A stretch of DNA of 11,374 nucleotides from NCBI GenBank assembly GCA_910585535.1, contig CAJUFK010000107.1, positions 1-11,374 of the forward strand, given 5' to 3'. Position 1 is the stretch's first letter. Each line of letters begins with the position of its first letter. The notes under the pieces are model-generated. The model searched no databases, was not told the DNA's origin, and was given only the letters and a program-made list of their open reading frames with translations. Source of the DNA: an uncultured Angelakisella sp. Lineage in GTDB: Bacteria; Bacillota; Clostridia; Oscillospirales; Ruminococcaceae. The position numbers were made by a program, and so were the translations under genes. Positions 1-5,976 of the stretch are shown here, in pieces.

Positions 1-1339
1 CGATGCGCTGCTGGGTGCCATGCCCGTTATCTGCCCCGGCCTTGAGGGAGAGGGCGGTCGTAGGCTGTCCCCCGGGCAGGAGGCCCGCGCCGCCCGCAAA
101 CCGGGGCGTGGCGATTTCCTCGTCGGCCTCCGGCTCCGGGATGCTGAACTTTTTGTATAGGTAGCTGGTCGGTACACGCAGGCCGGTCTTTTCGATAAGG
201 GTGCCGATGATCTCTGCCGTTTGCGTGAGGTCTTCCGATTCCTCGCAGTCAAACCGGATGTGCGGGATGCGTTTATCCTCCCCGAAGTTGAAGATGCACA
301 GGGGCCGGATAAGGTCGCGCCGCAGGGTAGAGGCCAGGGCCTTGCAGTCCGCGATGGTAAGGTCGTGGCGCACATCGTTGTGGGTCTTGCTCTGGGCGTA
401 GCTCCCGCCCCCGGAGTCCGAGGTCAGCGTCTGGCCGAGTATGGCCTTGCTGATCTGCTCGTCGCAGTACCGGGCCAGCCGTTCATAAAGGTCGGAGCTG
501 GAGGTCTTCTCGGTGTTGATGAAGTCGATGGTTGTACCATCCGGGATGATACCGGCAGCATCCGCCCCGATCTGGATGAGGGCCTGCATGAGCGCCACCT
601 TGTCGGCTTCGCTTGCCCCCGGCTGGTATTTCCCAAGGCGCAGCGGCAGGCCGTACACTTCGGCAAAGCTGACCCAATCCTTGAGGTCGTAGTTTTTGAA
701 TAGATACATCCAAGCCGTGACTCTGAGGATGCCCGCCCGTGAGGTATGCCCGCTGCGGGCCTTGTACTTGTGGACGATGAATTTATTCCCGGGGAGCAGT
801 ATCCCCTCTGGGGCCTCTTTGGTGCGAACCTTGAAGGAGTCGTTCAGGCTGTCCCAGAAAAAGCGTTTCTGGTGCCGGGTCTTGATGCTCTGAACCACGA
901 CATGGCCCTCATCGTAACCCCACATGATCTCGCTCACCGCGAACCCCTTGCCGATTGCGTCCAGCAGATCGGTCTCTACATCCTCAAAGCCCTCGATGCC
1001 GCCCAGCTGCTCCTCGATGAAGTCTGCGATCTCCTTGTCCCGTGGATCGTCCCCAAAGGGGATGATCTCAAAGTCCAGGCCAGTGACGGCGTTTTTCCGG
1101 GTCTGCAGCTGGCTGAAAAGGTGGGGGTCTTTTTCTTCCATTTCCTCGAACAATTCCATTTGCCGAAGGACATCCCCTGCATCCGCCTCCTGGAATATCT
1201 CCGCCAGCCGCAGTGGGGTCAGGCCGTTGGATGGATACTCGCTGTATTTATCCGTTACCTGGGCAACGGCGATCTCCTGCGTTTCCGGGCGTTGGGGTAA
1301 TGCTGCTGGTGGCTGCTGCCGCTTTCGTTTCCTGCTCAT
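1..1339 (-). CDS. Mu gp29-like portal protein (DUF935), 3' end cut by window edge
   Basis: This is the portal, the dodecameric ring at the head vertex through which DNA is packaged and ejected. The frame is open from the ATG at 1339 to the left edge, giving 446 residues. The Mu family member is about 510 residues, so roughly the last 60 are missing. Visible family features are an N-terminal Lys/Arg-rich tail (residues 2-8), a helical region with EEMEEKDPHLFSQLQTRK (about 65-82), and the DUF935 hallmark LGQTLTSDSGGGSYAQSKTH at about 301-320. The start overlaps the methyltransferase stop as ATGA (1336-1339), which points to translational coupling. Mu has terminase directly followed by portal; here one gene is inserted between them. 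The family call is from remembered motif patterns and gene order; the exact C-terminus cannot be seen. Confidence 0.93.
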   Translation of the reverse strand, partial: MSRKRKRQQPPAALPQRPETQEIAVAQVTDKYSEYPSNGLTPLRLAEIFQEADAGDVLRQMELFEEMEEKDPHLFSQLQTRKNAVTGLDFEIIPFGDDPRDKEIADFIEEQLGGIEGFEDVETDLLDAIGKGFAVSEIMWGYDEGHVVVQSIKTRHQKRFFWDSLNDSFKVRTKEAPEGILLPGNKFIVHKYKARSGHTSRAGILRVTAWMYLFKNYDLKDWVSFAEVYGLPLRLGKYQPGASEADKVALMQALIQIGADAAGIIPDGTTIDFINTEKTSSSDLYERLARYCDEQISKAILGQTLTSDSGGGSYAQSKTHNDVRHDLTIADCKALASTLRRDLIRPLCIFNFGEDKRIPHIRFDCEESEDLTQTAEIIGTLIEKTGLRVPTSYLYKKFSIPEPEADEEIATPRFAGGAGLLPGGQPTTALSLKAGADNGHGTQQRI

Positions 1340-2037
1340 TCTGTCACCGCCTCCTCAATGCGCCGCTGGGCGATGGCAAAATACTCATCATCCAGCTCCA
1401 CGCCGATGAAGCGCCGCCCGGTCTTTTTTGCGGCCACCAGGGTGGAACCGCTGCCCGCAAACGGGTCGAGGATAAGATCGCCGGGCTTGGTGACCGAGCT
1501 GATGAGGTTAGACAGCAGACCCACCGGCTTTTCGGTCGGGTGTACCATCTGTTTATTTCCCATAATCCTGCTGAAAGTTATGACATCTTTAGGTCTGTGT
1601 CCAGGGAAGCTATATTTTCCCTTAATTGCAAAAATAATATTTTCATGGGTTGGTGCAAATTGCGTTTTACAGTCCCCTATTCCATGAACGACCTTGTCCC
1701 AGATCACCTCGCTCCGAACATTGAAACCCGCCATCCTCATCGCATCGATAAAGGCCTGTTCCACATCCCAACGAGTAAAGCAGATCAGCGACCCTCGTCC
1801 GGCTTCCCCCGACTTCAACACACGGAAAGCGTCGTACAGAAACCAGATAAACGGCGACCGATCATTCTTGATCCGCGCCCCAGCCCTGGAAACATAATTG
1901 ATACCATAGGGCGGGTCTGTAATGATCGCGTCCACGCTTTCTGATTCCATCTGCCGGAGTACGGTGAGGCTGTCTCCATGTATGATGGTGTTTTCCTTGA
2001 TTTCGATATTGATATATCTTACCTCCTTAATACGCAC
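1336..2037 (-). CDS. DNA adenine/cytosine-N4 methyltransferase, beta-class
   Basis: Predicted to transfer a methyl group from S-adenosylmethionine to the exocyclic amino group of adenine (N6) or cytosine (N4) in DNA. From the GTG at 2037 it is 233 residues. The catalytic motif IV DPPYG is at residues 41-45 and the AdoMet-binding motif I DPFAGSGST at 191-199, preceded by HPTEKP at 166-171. The order IV, recognition region, X, I defines the beta class. Residues about 116-162, the expected target-recognition region, are encoded by clearly AT-richer DNA (44 G/C in 120 bases at 1561-1680) than the roughly 60% around it. The start is uncertain. The GTG overlaps the terminase end by 11 bases and has no good ribosome site. 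A strong AAGGAGGT (2021-2028) lies inside the frame, and the codon at ideal spacing from it is ATC (2011-2013). No restriction endonuclease partner is visible, so it is a solitary phage methylase. Target sequence unknown. Confidence 0.92.
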   Translation of the reverse strand: MRIKEVRYINIEIKENTIIHGDSLTVLRQMESESVDAIITDPPYGINYVSRAGARIKNDRSPFIWFLYDAFRVLKSGEAGRGSLICFTRWDVEQAFIDAMRMAGFNVRSEVIWDKVVHGIGDCKTQFAPTHENIIFAIKGKYSFPGHRPKDVITFSRIMGNKQMVHPTEKPVGLLSNLISSVTKPGDLILDPFAGSGSTLVAAKKTGRRFIGVELDDEYFAIAQRRIEEAVTE

Positions 2038-3802
2038 CCCGCTTGAAGTCCAGGGCGCGGGCGATGACGCTCCGATAATCGACCCTCCGACCGACCTTTA
2101 TATCCAGGGCCAGCTTGACCGCCATCTGCAGACCGTCCGGGCCGTCGTCGTTCTTGCCCATCGGGTACTCGGTCATCTGCTTCAACAGGGTCTTGTGCTT
2201 TTTGCTGAACTTGACATAGCCATTCTTAACGAAGGGCTGCAGGCTCTGGATGCGGGCGTCCTTGTTTTGTGTGCTGTTGATTTCTTCAATCGGCAGGTAC
2301 TCACCGACCGCCGCCGCCTTCTGGCGCATAATCTCGGCAAAGTAATACTGAAACTGTACGGTCTCGACCCCGAACTTGTAATAGGGCCGCTTATAGTCCC
2401 GCTGCAGGCGGCGGCTGGCCTCCAGCGCGTCCTCAATGATCTGGTCTGGCTTCCGCTTGGCAATGTCCGCGATGACCACATACAGATAGCCGGTCACGGT
2501 ATCCTTGGCCAGCGCGAAGATGCTGCTGGTGTCCGATTTCTTGTTCTTGCCCAGCGATGGGTCGTTTGCCCCAATGAACAGGAAACGCGGATCGGAGAAG
2601 TCCGGCTGCTGCTTTCCGTCATCGTCCCAGAAGTCGAACCATTCTTCCTGGAAGGTGCAATTTTCCGGGTCAATCGGGTCGTTCTGGATTTCGCTGTTAA
2701 AGCTGGCCTCGCCCTCTGAAATGCGGATGACCATGAGGTCATAATAGGAGAGCTTTTCTTCCCATAGGACAGCGGTGCCCTGTAGCATCTCCTCGCGGTT
2801 GGCCTCATAGAAGGCCAGGGCCTCCTCCTGCCGCTTGTCGTTGGCCAGATCAGTGAATATCCGTTCCCAGGCATCCCATAGCTCCGTATTGTCTGCGAAA
2901 CTGAGAACGCCCTGGTACCGCACCGCTTTGTAGCTTGGGTTTTTGGCGACATTCGCCAGCAACGCGTCGAAGTGCAGCAGCGTCCCGATATACACAATGT
3001 CGGTGTAGGTGTCACCTGCCTTGGAAACCGCCTTATAAAACCAATCCCGGAGCTTTTTGCGCTGCTCCGGCGTGTTCACATTCTCGTCGTTCTCCAGGTC
3101 GTCGCAGACAATGAGGTCGGGTCTCCACTGTTTGTGCCGCCGACCACGGATTTTCTTGCCAGAGCCGATTGCCTCGATCTTGACCCCGTTGGCCAGCAGG
3201 ATGACCGACGATTTCCAGACCCGGCCTTCCAGCTCCCCGAAGTCTTCCCGCAGCGCCGCGTTTTCCTCCAGCTCCGTTTTGATGTCCGCCAGAAAACCCT
3301 CGGCCTGCTCCGAACTGTCGGAGAGGATGATGATGTAATGCTTGTATGCGTAGAGGGCTGCGTGCAGATCGTCCTTGAAGGTAAAGGTGGTGCTTTTGGC
3401 GTGGCCACGCGGGGCCTCGATTGCCCTGCGGCATCCGTCCGCCCGGCTGATCTCCTTTGCGTCGGTATCCGGGTTTTTCCCTTTCAGCACGCCCTCCCGC
3501 CATATCCTGTCCAGCTCCCCGTGAAAGGCGGGGGATCTGCGGACGAAGTAATGGGCGAGATAGGCCCGGCCAAAATACTCCAGGTCAAAGGCCCCCAGCC
3601 TGCGCCGCAGGCCCTTCGGCCCGGTCAGCTCTTTCCCGGCGTGGTAGTCCCGCAAGAGCGTCGCACGCTGCTCCGGGAAGTTATCTCCCCGGACAACATA
3701 TTCAAGAAAAAGCTGCTGCTGATATTCCCGGTTTGCCACCGTTTCCCGGTCTTCCGGTTCCTTCAGCTTTTCCAGGTATTCGGTGAGGTCAATCTTCGCC
3801 AT
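2027..3802 (-). CDS. Phage terminase large subunit (Mu gp28-like packaging ATPase/nuclease)
   Basis: The motor that pumps DNA into the prohead and cuts it. It has 591 residues. The N-terminal ATPase holds a Walker A-type APRGHAKST (130-138), a Walker B LIVCDDLE (230-237, acidic pair at 234-235) and a coupling motif-like YIGTLL (271-276). The C-terminal RNase H-like nuclease shows GANDPS (Asp414), a GVE segment (Glu480) and an acidic DDGPDG (552-557), fitting a metal-binding Asp/Glu set. The ATG at 3802 overlaps the end of the preceding DUF3486 gene by 14 bases, as expected for coupled small and large terminase subunits. The length is normal for the family. In Mu-type phages this enzyme packages headful DNA cut out of the host chromosome with flanking host sequence; that is family knowledge, not something seen here. 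Confidence 0.95.
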   Translation of the reverse strand: MAKIDLTEYLEKLKEPEDRETVANREYQQQLFLEYVVRGDNFPEQRATLLRDYHAGKELTGPKGLRRRLGAFDLEYFGRAYLAHYFVRRSPAFHGELDRIWREGVLKGKNPDTDAKEISRADGCRRAIEAPRGHAKSTTFTFKDDLHAALYAYKHYIIILSDSSEQAEGFLADIKTELEENAALREDFGELEGRVWKSSVILLANGVKIEAIGSGKKIRGRRHKQWRPDLIVCDDLENDENVNTPEQRKKLRDWFYKAVSKAGDTYTDIVYIGTLLHFDALLANVAKNPSYKAVRYQGVLSFADNTELWDAWERIFTDLANDKRQEEALAFYEANREEMLQGTAVLWEEKLSYYDLMVIRISEGEASFNSEIQNDPIDPENCTFQEEWFDFWDDDGKQQPDFSDPRFLFIGANDPSLGKNKKSDTSSIFALAKDTVTGYLYVVIADIAKRKPDQIIEDALEASRRLQRDYKRPYYKFGVETVQFQYYFAEIMRQKAAAVGEYLPIEEINSTQNKDARIQSLQPFVKNGYVKFSKKHKTLLKQMTEYPMGKNDDGPDGLQMAVKLALDIKVGRRVDYRSVIARALDFKRGAY

Positions 3803-4361
3803 CGGTCAGCACCTTCTCTCTCGCACGGGCCAGAACATCATGCAGCTCCCCTACAAGCTCCGGGTGCTGCCGGATCGCCGCCATCAGCTCCGCCTCCATT
3901 TGGTCAAAGGCAAGCTCCGCCTTTTTCTTCAGATCGGCCCGGACGCGTTTTTCATAGGTGGCATTCCGGGAAAGGGAAGCGATCAGCCTCCCGGCCTTAT
4001 CCAGCGGCAGTTCGTCGAACTCCTCCTCGGCGGTACTGACCCGCTGCATGAGACCGTCCATCAGCACCAGCTCCGCCGCCTTGGTATAATCAAGGTCGGG
4101 GTGGGCCTCCACCGCCTGGGCGATTGCCTGGGTGCGCTGTAGCGTCTCAGCGACGCGCTGCGCCGCCTCCCTGGTGCGAACGGCATAGCGCCCGACTGCC
4201 GATTTACTGATGGGATAGCCCTCCTCTTTCAGCCATTCCGACAGCTCCATGTAGGTGTTGGCCGGGTTTGCCAGTTTCATCTCAAACTGTGATTTGAGAG
4301 GCTCCGGCAGATCGTCCACGCTGGAATGGATGCGCCTGCGCCGACGCTTCTTGTCAGACAT
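3789..4361 (-). CDS. DUF3486 family protein, probable small terminase subunit (Mu gp27-like)
   Basis: Predicted 190-residue DNA-binding protein, the likely small terminase subunit that recognises the packaging start and recruits the large subunit. The ATG at 4361 was chosen because the protein then opens with MSDKKRRRRR, the usual basic start of this family. The open frame continues 43 codons upstream to 4490, but that part only shadows the preceding gene. Residues about 20-60 contain a helix-turn-helix-like stretch around EEGYPISKSAVGRYAVRTRE. The remainder is mostly charged alpha helix (LKKKAELAFDQMEAELMAAI), typical of an oligomerising domain. It overlaps the upstream gene by 8 bases and the large terminase by 14 bases. 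The family assignment is firm by pattern and position; the small-terminase role is inferred from gene order in Mu-like phages. Confidence 0.85.
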   Translation of the reverse strand: MSDKKRRRRRIHSSVDDLPEPLKSQFEMKLANPANTYMELSEWLKEEGYPISKSAVGRYAVRTREAAQRVAETLQRTQAIAQAVEAHPDLDYTKAAELVLMDGLMQRVSTAEEEFDELPLDKAGRLIASLSRNATYEKRVRADLKKKAELAFDQMEAELMAAIRQHPELVGELHDVLARAREKVLTDGED

Positions 4362-4677
4362 TGACACCACCGTCCTGGATGGTATCTTCCACCAGGTCGA
4401 TGCCTTTCTTGGTGAGCTGCACCACCGCATCTTTGCGGTAGGCATTATAGGCACTGACCGACCGGGCGGTGAAAGCGATGTAGCCGCCATCCTCCAGGTA
4501 CTTGAGGTACTTGCCGATGTCCGGCGTCATGATGAGGTTATCTGCCATGAGTGCGTTTACGATCTGGCGCACCAGCAACGCACCGTTGTTACCTCTGGCC
4601 AGGGCGCGCATGATATAGCCCCGGATCGCTTTGTTCTTTTCCACCTCCTGCTCGGTGGTTTCATCTAAAAAGGCCAT
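4354..4677 (-). CDS. Small winged-helix-like phage protein (Mu gp26 position)
   Basis: A 107-residue protein of unknown function. It begins 2 bases after the preceding gene and has a clear ribosome site, AGGAGGGATAGAT before the ATG at 4677. The sequence looks like a winged helix-turn-helix: helices around RGYIMRALARG and LLVRQIVNALMA, a recognition-type helix around PDIGKYLKYLEDGGYIAF, then a strand and a final helix (VVQLTKKGIDLVEDTIQ). It has no signal peptide or membrane segment. In Mu the gene between gp25 and the gp27 small terminase is gp26, also small and uncharacterised, so this is probably its counterpart. It may assist DNA recognition in packaging, or be a regulator within the late operon. 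The fold is read from the sequence pattern; the role is not known. Confidence 0.72.
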   Translation of the reverse strand: MAFLDETTEQEVEKNKAIRGYIMRALARGNNGALLVRQIVNALMADNLIMTPDIGKYLKYLEDGGYIAFTARSVSAYNAYRKDAVVQLTKKGIDLVEDTIQDGGVNV

Positions 4678-4679
4678 AT

Positions 4680-5024
4680 CTATCCCTCCTTCCTGCCTAC
4701 TGAGATGAGATTAAGAACCCTGTCGAGCTTCTGGTCTAACCCGCTGATATTGTGATCAACGCTGTTCATGCTGCGGATAAAGTCTTCCCGCAGGGTATAG
4801 ACCAGGGGCAAATCGCTTTTCAGATCGCCCAGCTGCCCGGACAGGTCTTTGATGTCCTGCTCCCGCTTGCGTTCCTCCTCCCGGATGTCGGCGGCGTTTT
4901 TCTTGTCGGCCTCCTCCAGCGATACAAGCGTCTTCTTGATAAAATAGGTCAGCGCCCCCACGACCAGGGTGCAGAGCAGCGACGCCGATGCCCCGATGAT
5001 GGCGGTGATTTGGGTGACATCCAT
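4680..5024 (-). CDS. DUF2730-like membrane-anchored coiled-coil protein (Mu gp25 position)
   Basis: 114 residues with one N-terminal hydrophobic helix (about 5-29, including GASASLLCTLVVGALTYFI). A long, highly charged coiled coil follows (about 35-75, with EEADKKNAADIREEERKREQ and the next heptads), then a second amphipathic helix towards the end. This build and the position before the gp26- and gp27-like genes match DUF2730 proteins of Mu-like phages. The ATG at 5024 is preceded by AAAGGAGG seven bases away. Function is not established. Because it directly follows the holin and has the same one-helix-plus-coiled-coil design, it could be an accessory lysis protein rather than a head component; nothing in the sequence decides this. 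Confidence 0.75.
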   Translation of the reverse strand: MDVTQITAIIGASASLLCTLVVGALTYFIKKTLVSLEEADKKNAADIREEERKREQDIKDLSGQLGDLKSDLPLVYTLREDFIRSMNSVDHNISGLDQKLDRVLNLISVGRKEG

Positions 5025-5035
5025 AGGGGCCTCCT

Positions 5036-5524
5036 TTACTGCGGCTGTGCGCTATCGTCGAATACAATGCTCTCGGGCAGCAGGATGGGATCGGCCTGCT
5101 TTACCTTCAGAACCTCGTTTTCAATGCACTTTTTCAGATAGCTGTCAAAGCTGCCCAGATTCTTGGTGATGACCCGCTGCGCCTCCGGGCCAATCTGCTT
5201 CTTTACATCATTAAATACATCCCTGCCCAGGGCCACCAGCTCCGCCCGGTCTTTTGTCCCGGCCTTAACCGCCTCCCGCAGCGCCTTGGCGGTGGTCTGT
5301 TCCATTGCGCCCACCGACAAGGTGACCAAGTTGGCTACATCCAGGACGGCGTTGTTCAGCAGCTGCCGGGCTTTCTCGTCAGCGATCTGTGCTGTCTGCG
5401 CCTGCAGCTTCGACGCTCCCAGGCGGATGTAGTAGATCGCGTATGTCCCGGCCAGCGTGATGACCGCCAGCATCAGGTTTACCAGGGTTTCGCTGACTAC
5501 GCTCTGAATGATTTCCATGTTCAT
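5036..5524 (-). CDS. Phage holin, LL-H family
   Basis: A 162-residue membrane protein expected to permeabilise the inner membrane at the end of infection so that the endolysin can reach the wall. It has one transmembrane segment near the N-terminus (about 15-34, LMLAVITLAGTYAIYYI). A heptad-rich helix follows (KLQAQTAQIADEKARQLLNNAV), then a long alpha-helical tail containing RVITKNLGSFDSYLKKCIENEV. That architecture, with the helix pattern around LLNNAVLDVANLVTLSV, is that of the LL-H type holins (Phage_holin_6_1). AAAGGAGG lies eight bases before the ATG at 5524; a second ATG two codons later is an alternative. It is the first gene after the terminator at 5545-5580, so it heads the late operon. 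Its endolysin partner is on the other side of mor. Confidence 0.85.
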   Translation of the reverse strand: MNMEIIQSVVSETLVNLMLAVITLAGTYAIYYIRLGASKLQAQTAQIADEKARQLLNNAVLDVANLVTLSVGAMEQTTAKALREAVKAGTKDRAELVALGRDVFNDVKKQIGPEAQRVITKNLGSFDSYLKKCIENEVLKVKQADPILLPESIVFDDSAQPQ

Positions 5525-5544
5525 GTTTGCGTCCTCCTTTAGAC

Positions 5545-5580
5545 AAAAAAATTGAGAGTAGAAGCATAGCTTCTACTCTC
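5545..5580 (-). terminator. Strong intrinsic terminator after the mor gene
   Basis: On the minus strand a perfect 12-bp stem (5554-5580, arms GAGAGTAGAAGC and GCTTCTACTCTC) with a three-base loop is followed after two A residues by seven consecutive T (5551-5545). On the plus strand there is no T run after the stem, so it acts only on leftward transcription. It lies 55 bases after the mor stop codon and about 20 bases before the holin start, separating the early/middle genes from the holin-to-portal block. Confidence 0.9.
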
Positions 5581-5616
5581 ATGTTACTGCCTTTTCCCGG
5601 AAGGTTACATACGAAC
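5581..5616 (-). promoter_or_regulatory. Candidate Mor-dependent late promoter (weak evidence)
   Basis: This is the only non-coding space between mor and the holin, so a promoter for the late genes would be expected here. On the minus strand TAACAT (5586-5581) resembles a -10 box at four of six positions and no good -35 box precedes it, as is usual for activator-dependent promoters. A GTT-N7-AAC dyad (5604-5616) sits roughly where Mor binds relative to the Mu middle promoter. Everything here is inference from spacing and partial matches. Confidence 0.35.
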
Positions 5617-5634
5617 TACTTCTAAGAAAAGCGT

Positions 5635-5961
5635 TTAGGATTGCCTGTTTTCCGGGCCGACATAGTCAAAAATGCTTATCTGGCCTTCGGCGCAGCCCTC
5701 GCCGCAAAGCTGCCGTACCCATCGCTCCGTTACACCATATTTTTTAGCAAGCTGTGGGTGGTTGTATCCGTTAAACTCGCCCTTGATGCGGGCATCCCGA
5801 GCGGGACGAAGGATGCTCTCCGGCTTGGGGATATAAACCGTTGCGCCGCCGACCACCTCGGCCAGCTTGTAAAAATTGGAGACGCCGATTTCCTCGGCAA
5901 TTTGCTTATACAGGCCCTCCGGTATCATCTCAAGCGTCAGATCTTTCAAAAGCTCATCCAT
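5635..5961 (-). CDS. mor: Mor/C-family transcription activator
   Basis: A 108-residue activator that in Mu binds a dyad next to a promoter lacking a good -35 box and recruits RNA polymerase, switching the phage from early to middle/late expression. The Mor family layout is visible. There is a helical dimerisation part with IPEGLYKQIAEEIGVSN (13-29), the strand YIPKPESILRPARD (43-56), the RIKGEFNGYNH linker, and a C-terminal helix-turn-helix LAKKYGVTERWVRQL (71-85). AAAGGAGG lies six bases before the ATG at 5961. It follows the endolysin stop by 15 bases, so it is co-transcribed with it, and is followed by a terminator. Only one Mor/C-type gene is visible, whereas Mu has both Mor and C. This one may therefore control the late genes directly, unless a second member lies outside the window. 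Confidence 0.93.
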   Translation of the reverse strand: MDELLKDLTLEMIPEGLYKQIAEEIGVSNFYKLAEVVGGATVYIPKPESILRPARDARIKGEFNGYNHPQLAKKYGVTERWVRQLCGEGCAEGQISIFDYVGPENRQS

Positions 5962-5976
5962 GTCCCGCCTCCTTTA

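Noticed and set aside
2972..4039. Plus-strand open frame of 355 codons opposite the terminase genes
   Set aside because: It is antisense to the terminase subunits with clear motifs, and its composition is Pro/Arg/Leu-rich, as expected for a shadow frame.
3789..4490. Longer start for the DUF3486 protein at 4490
   Set aside because: The additional 43 codons lie inside the preceding gene. The family-typical basic N-terminus begins at the ATG at 4361.
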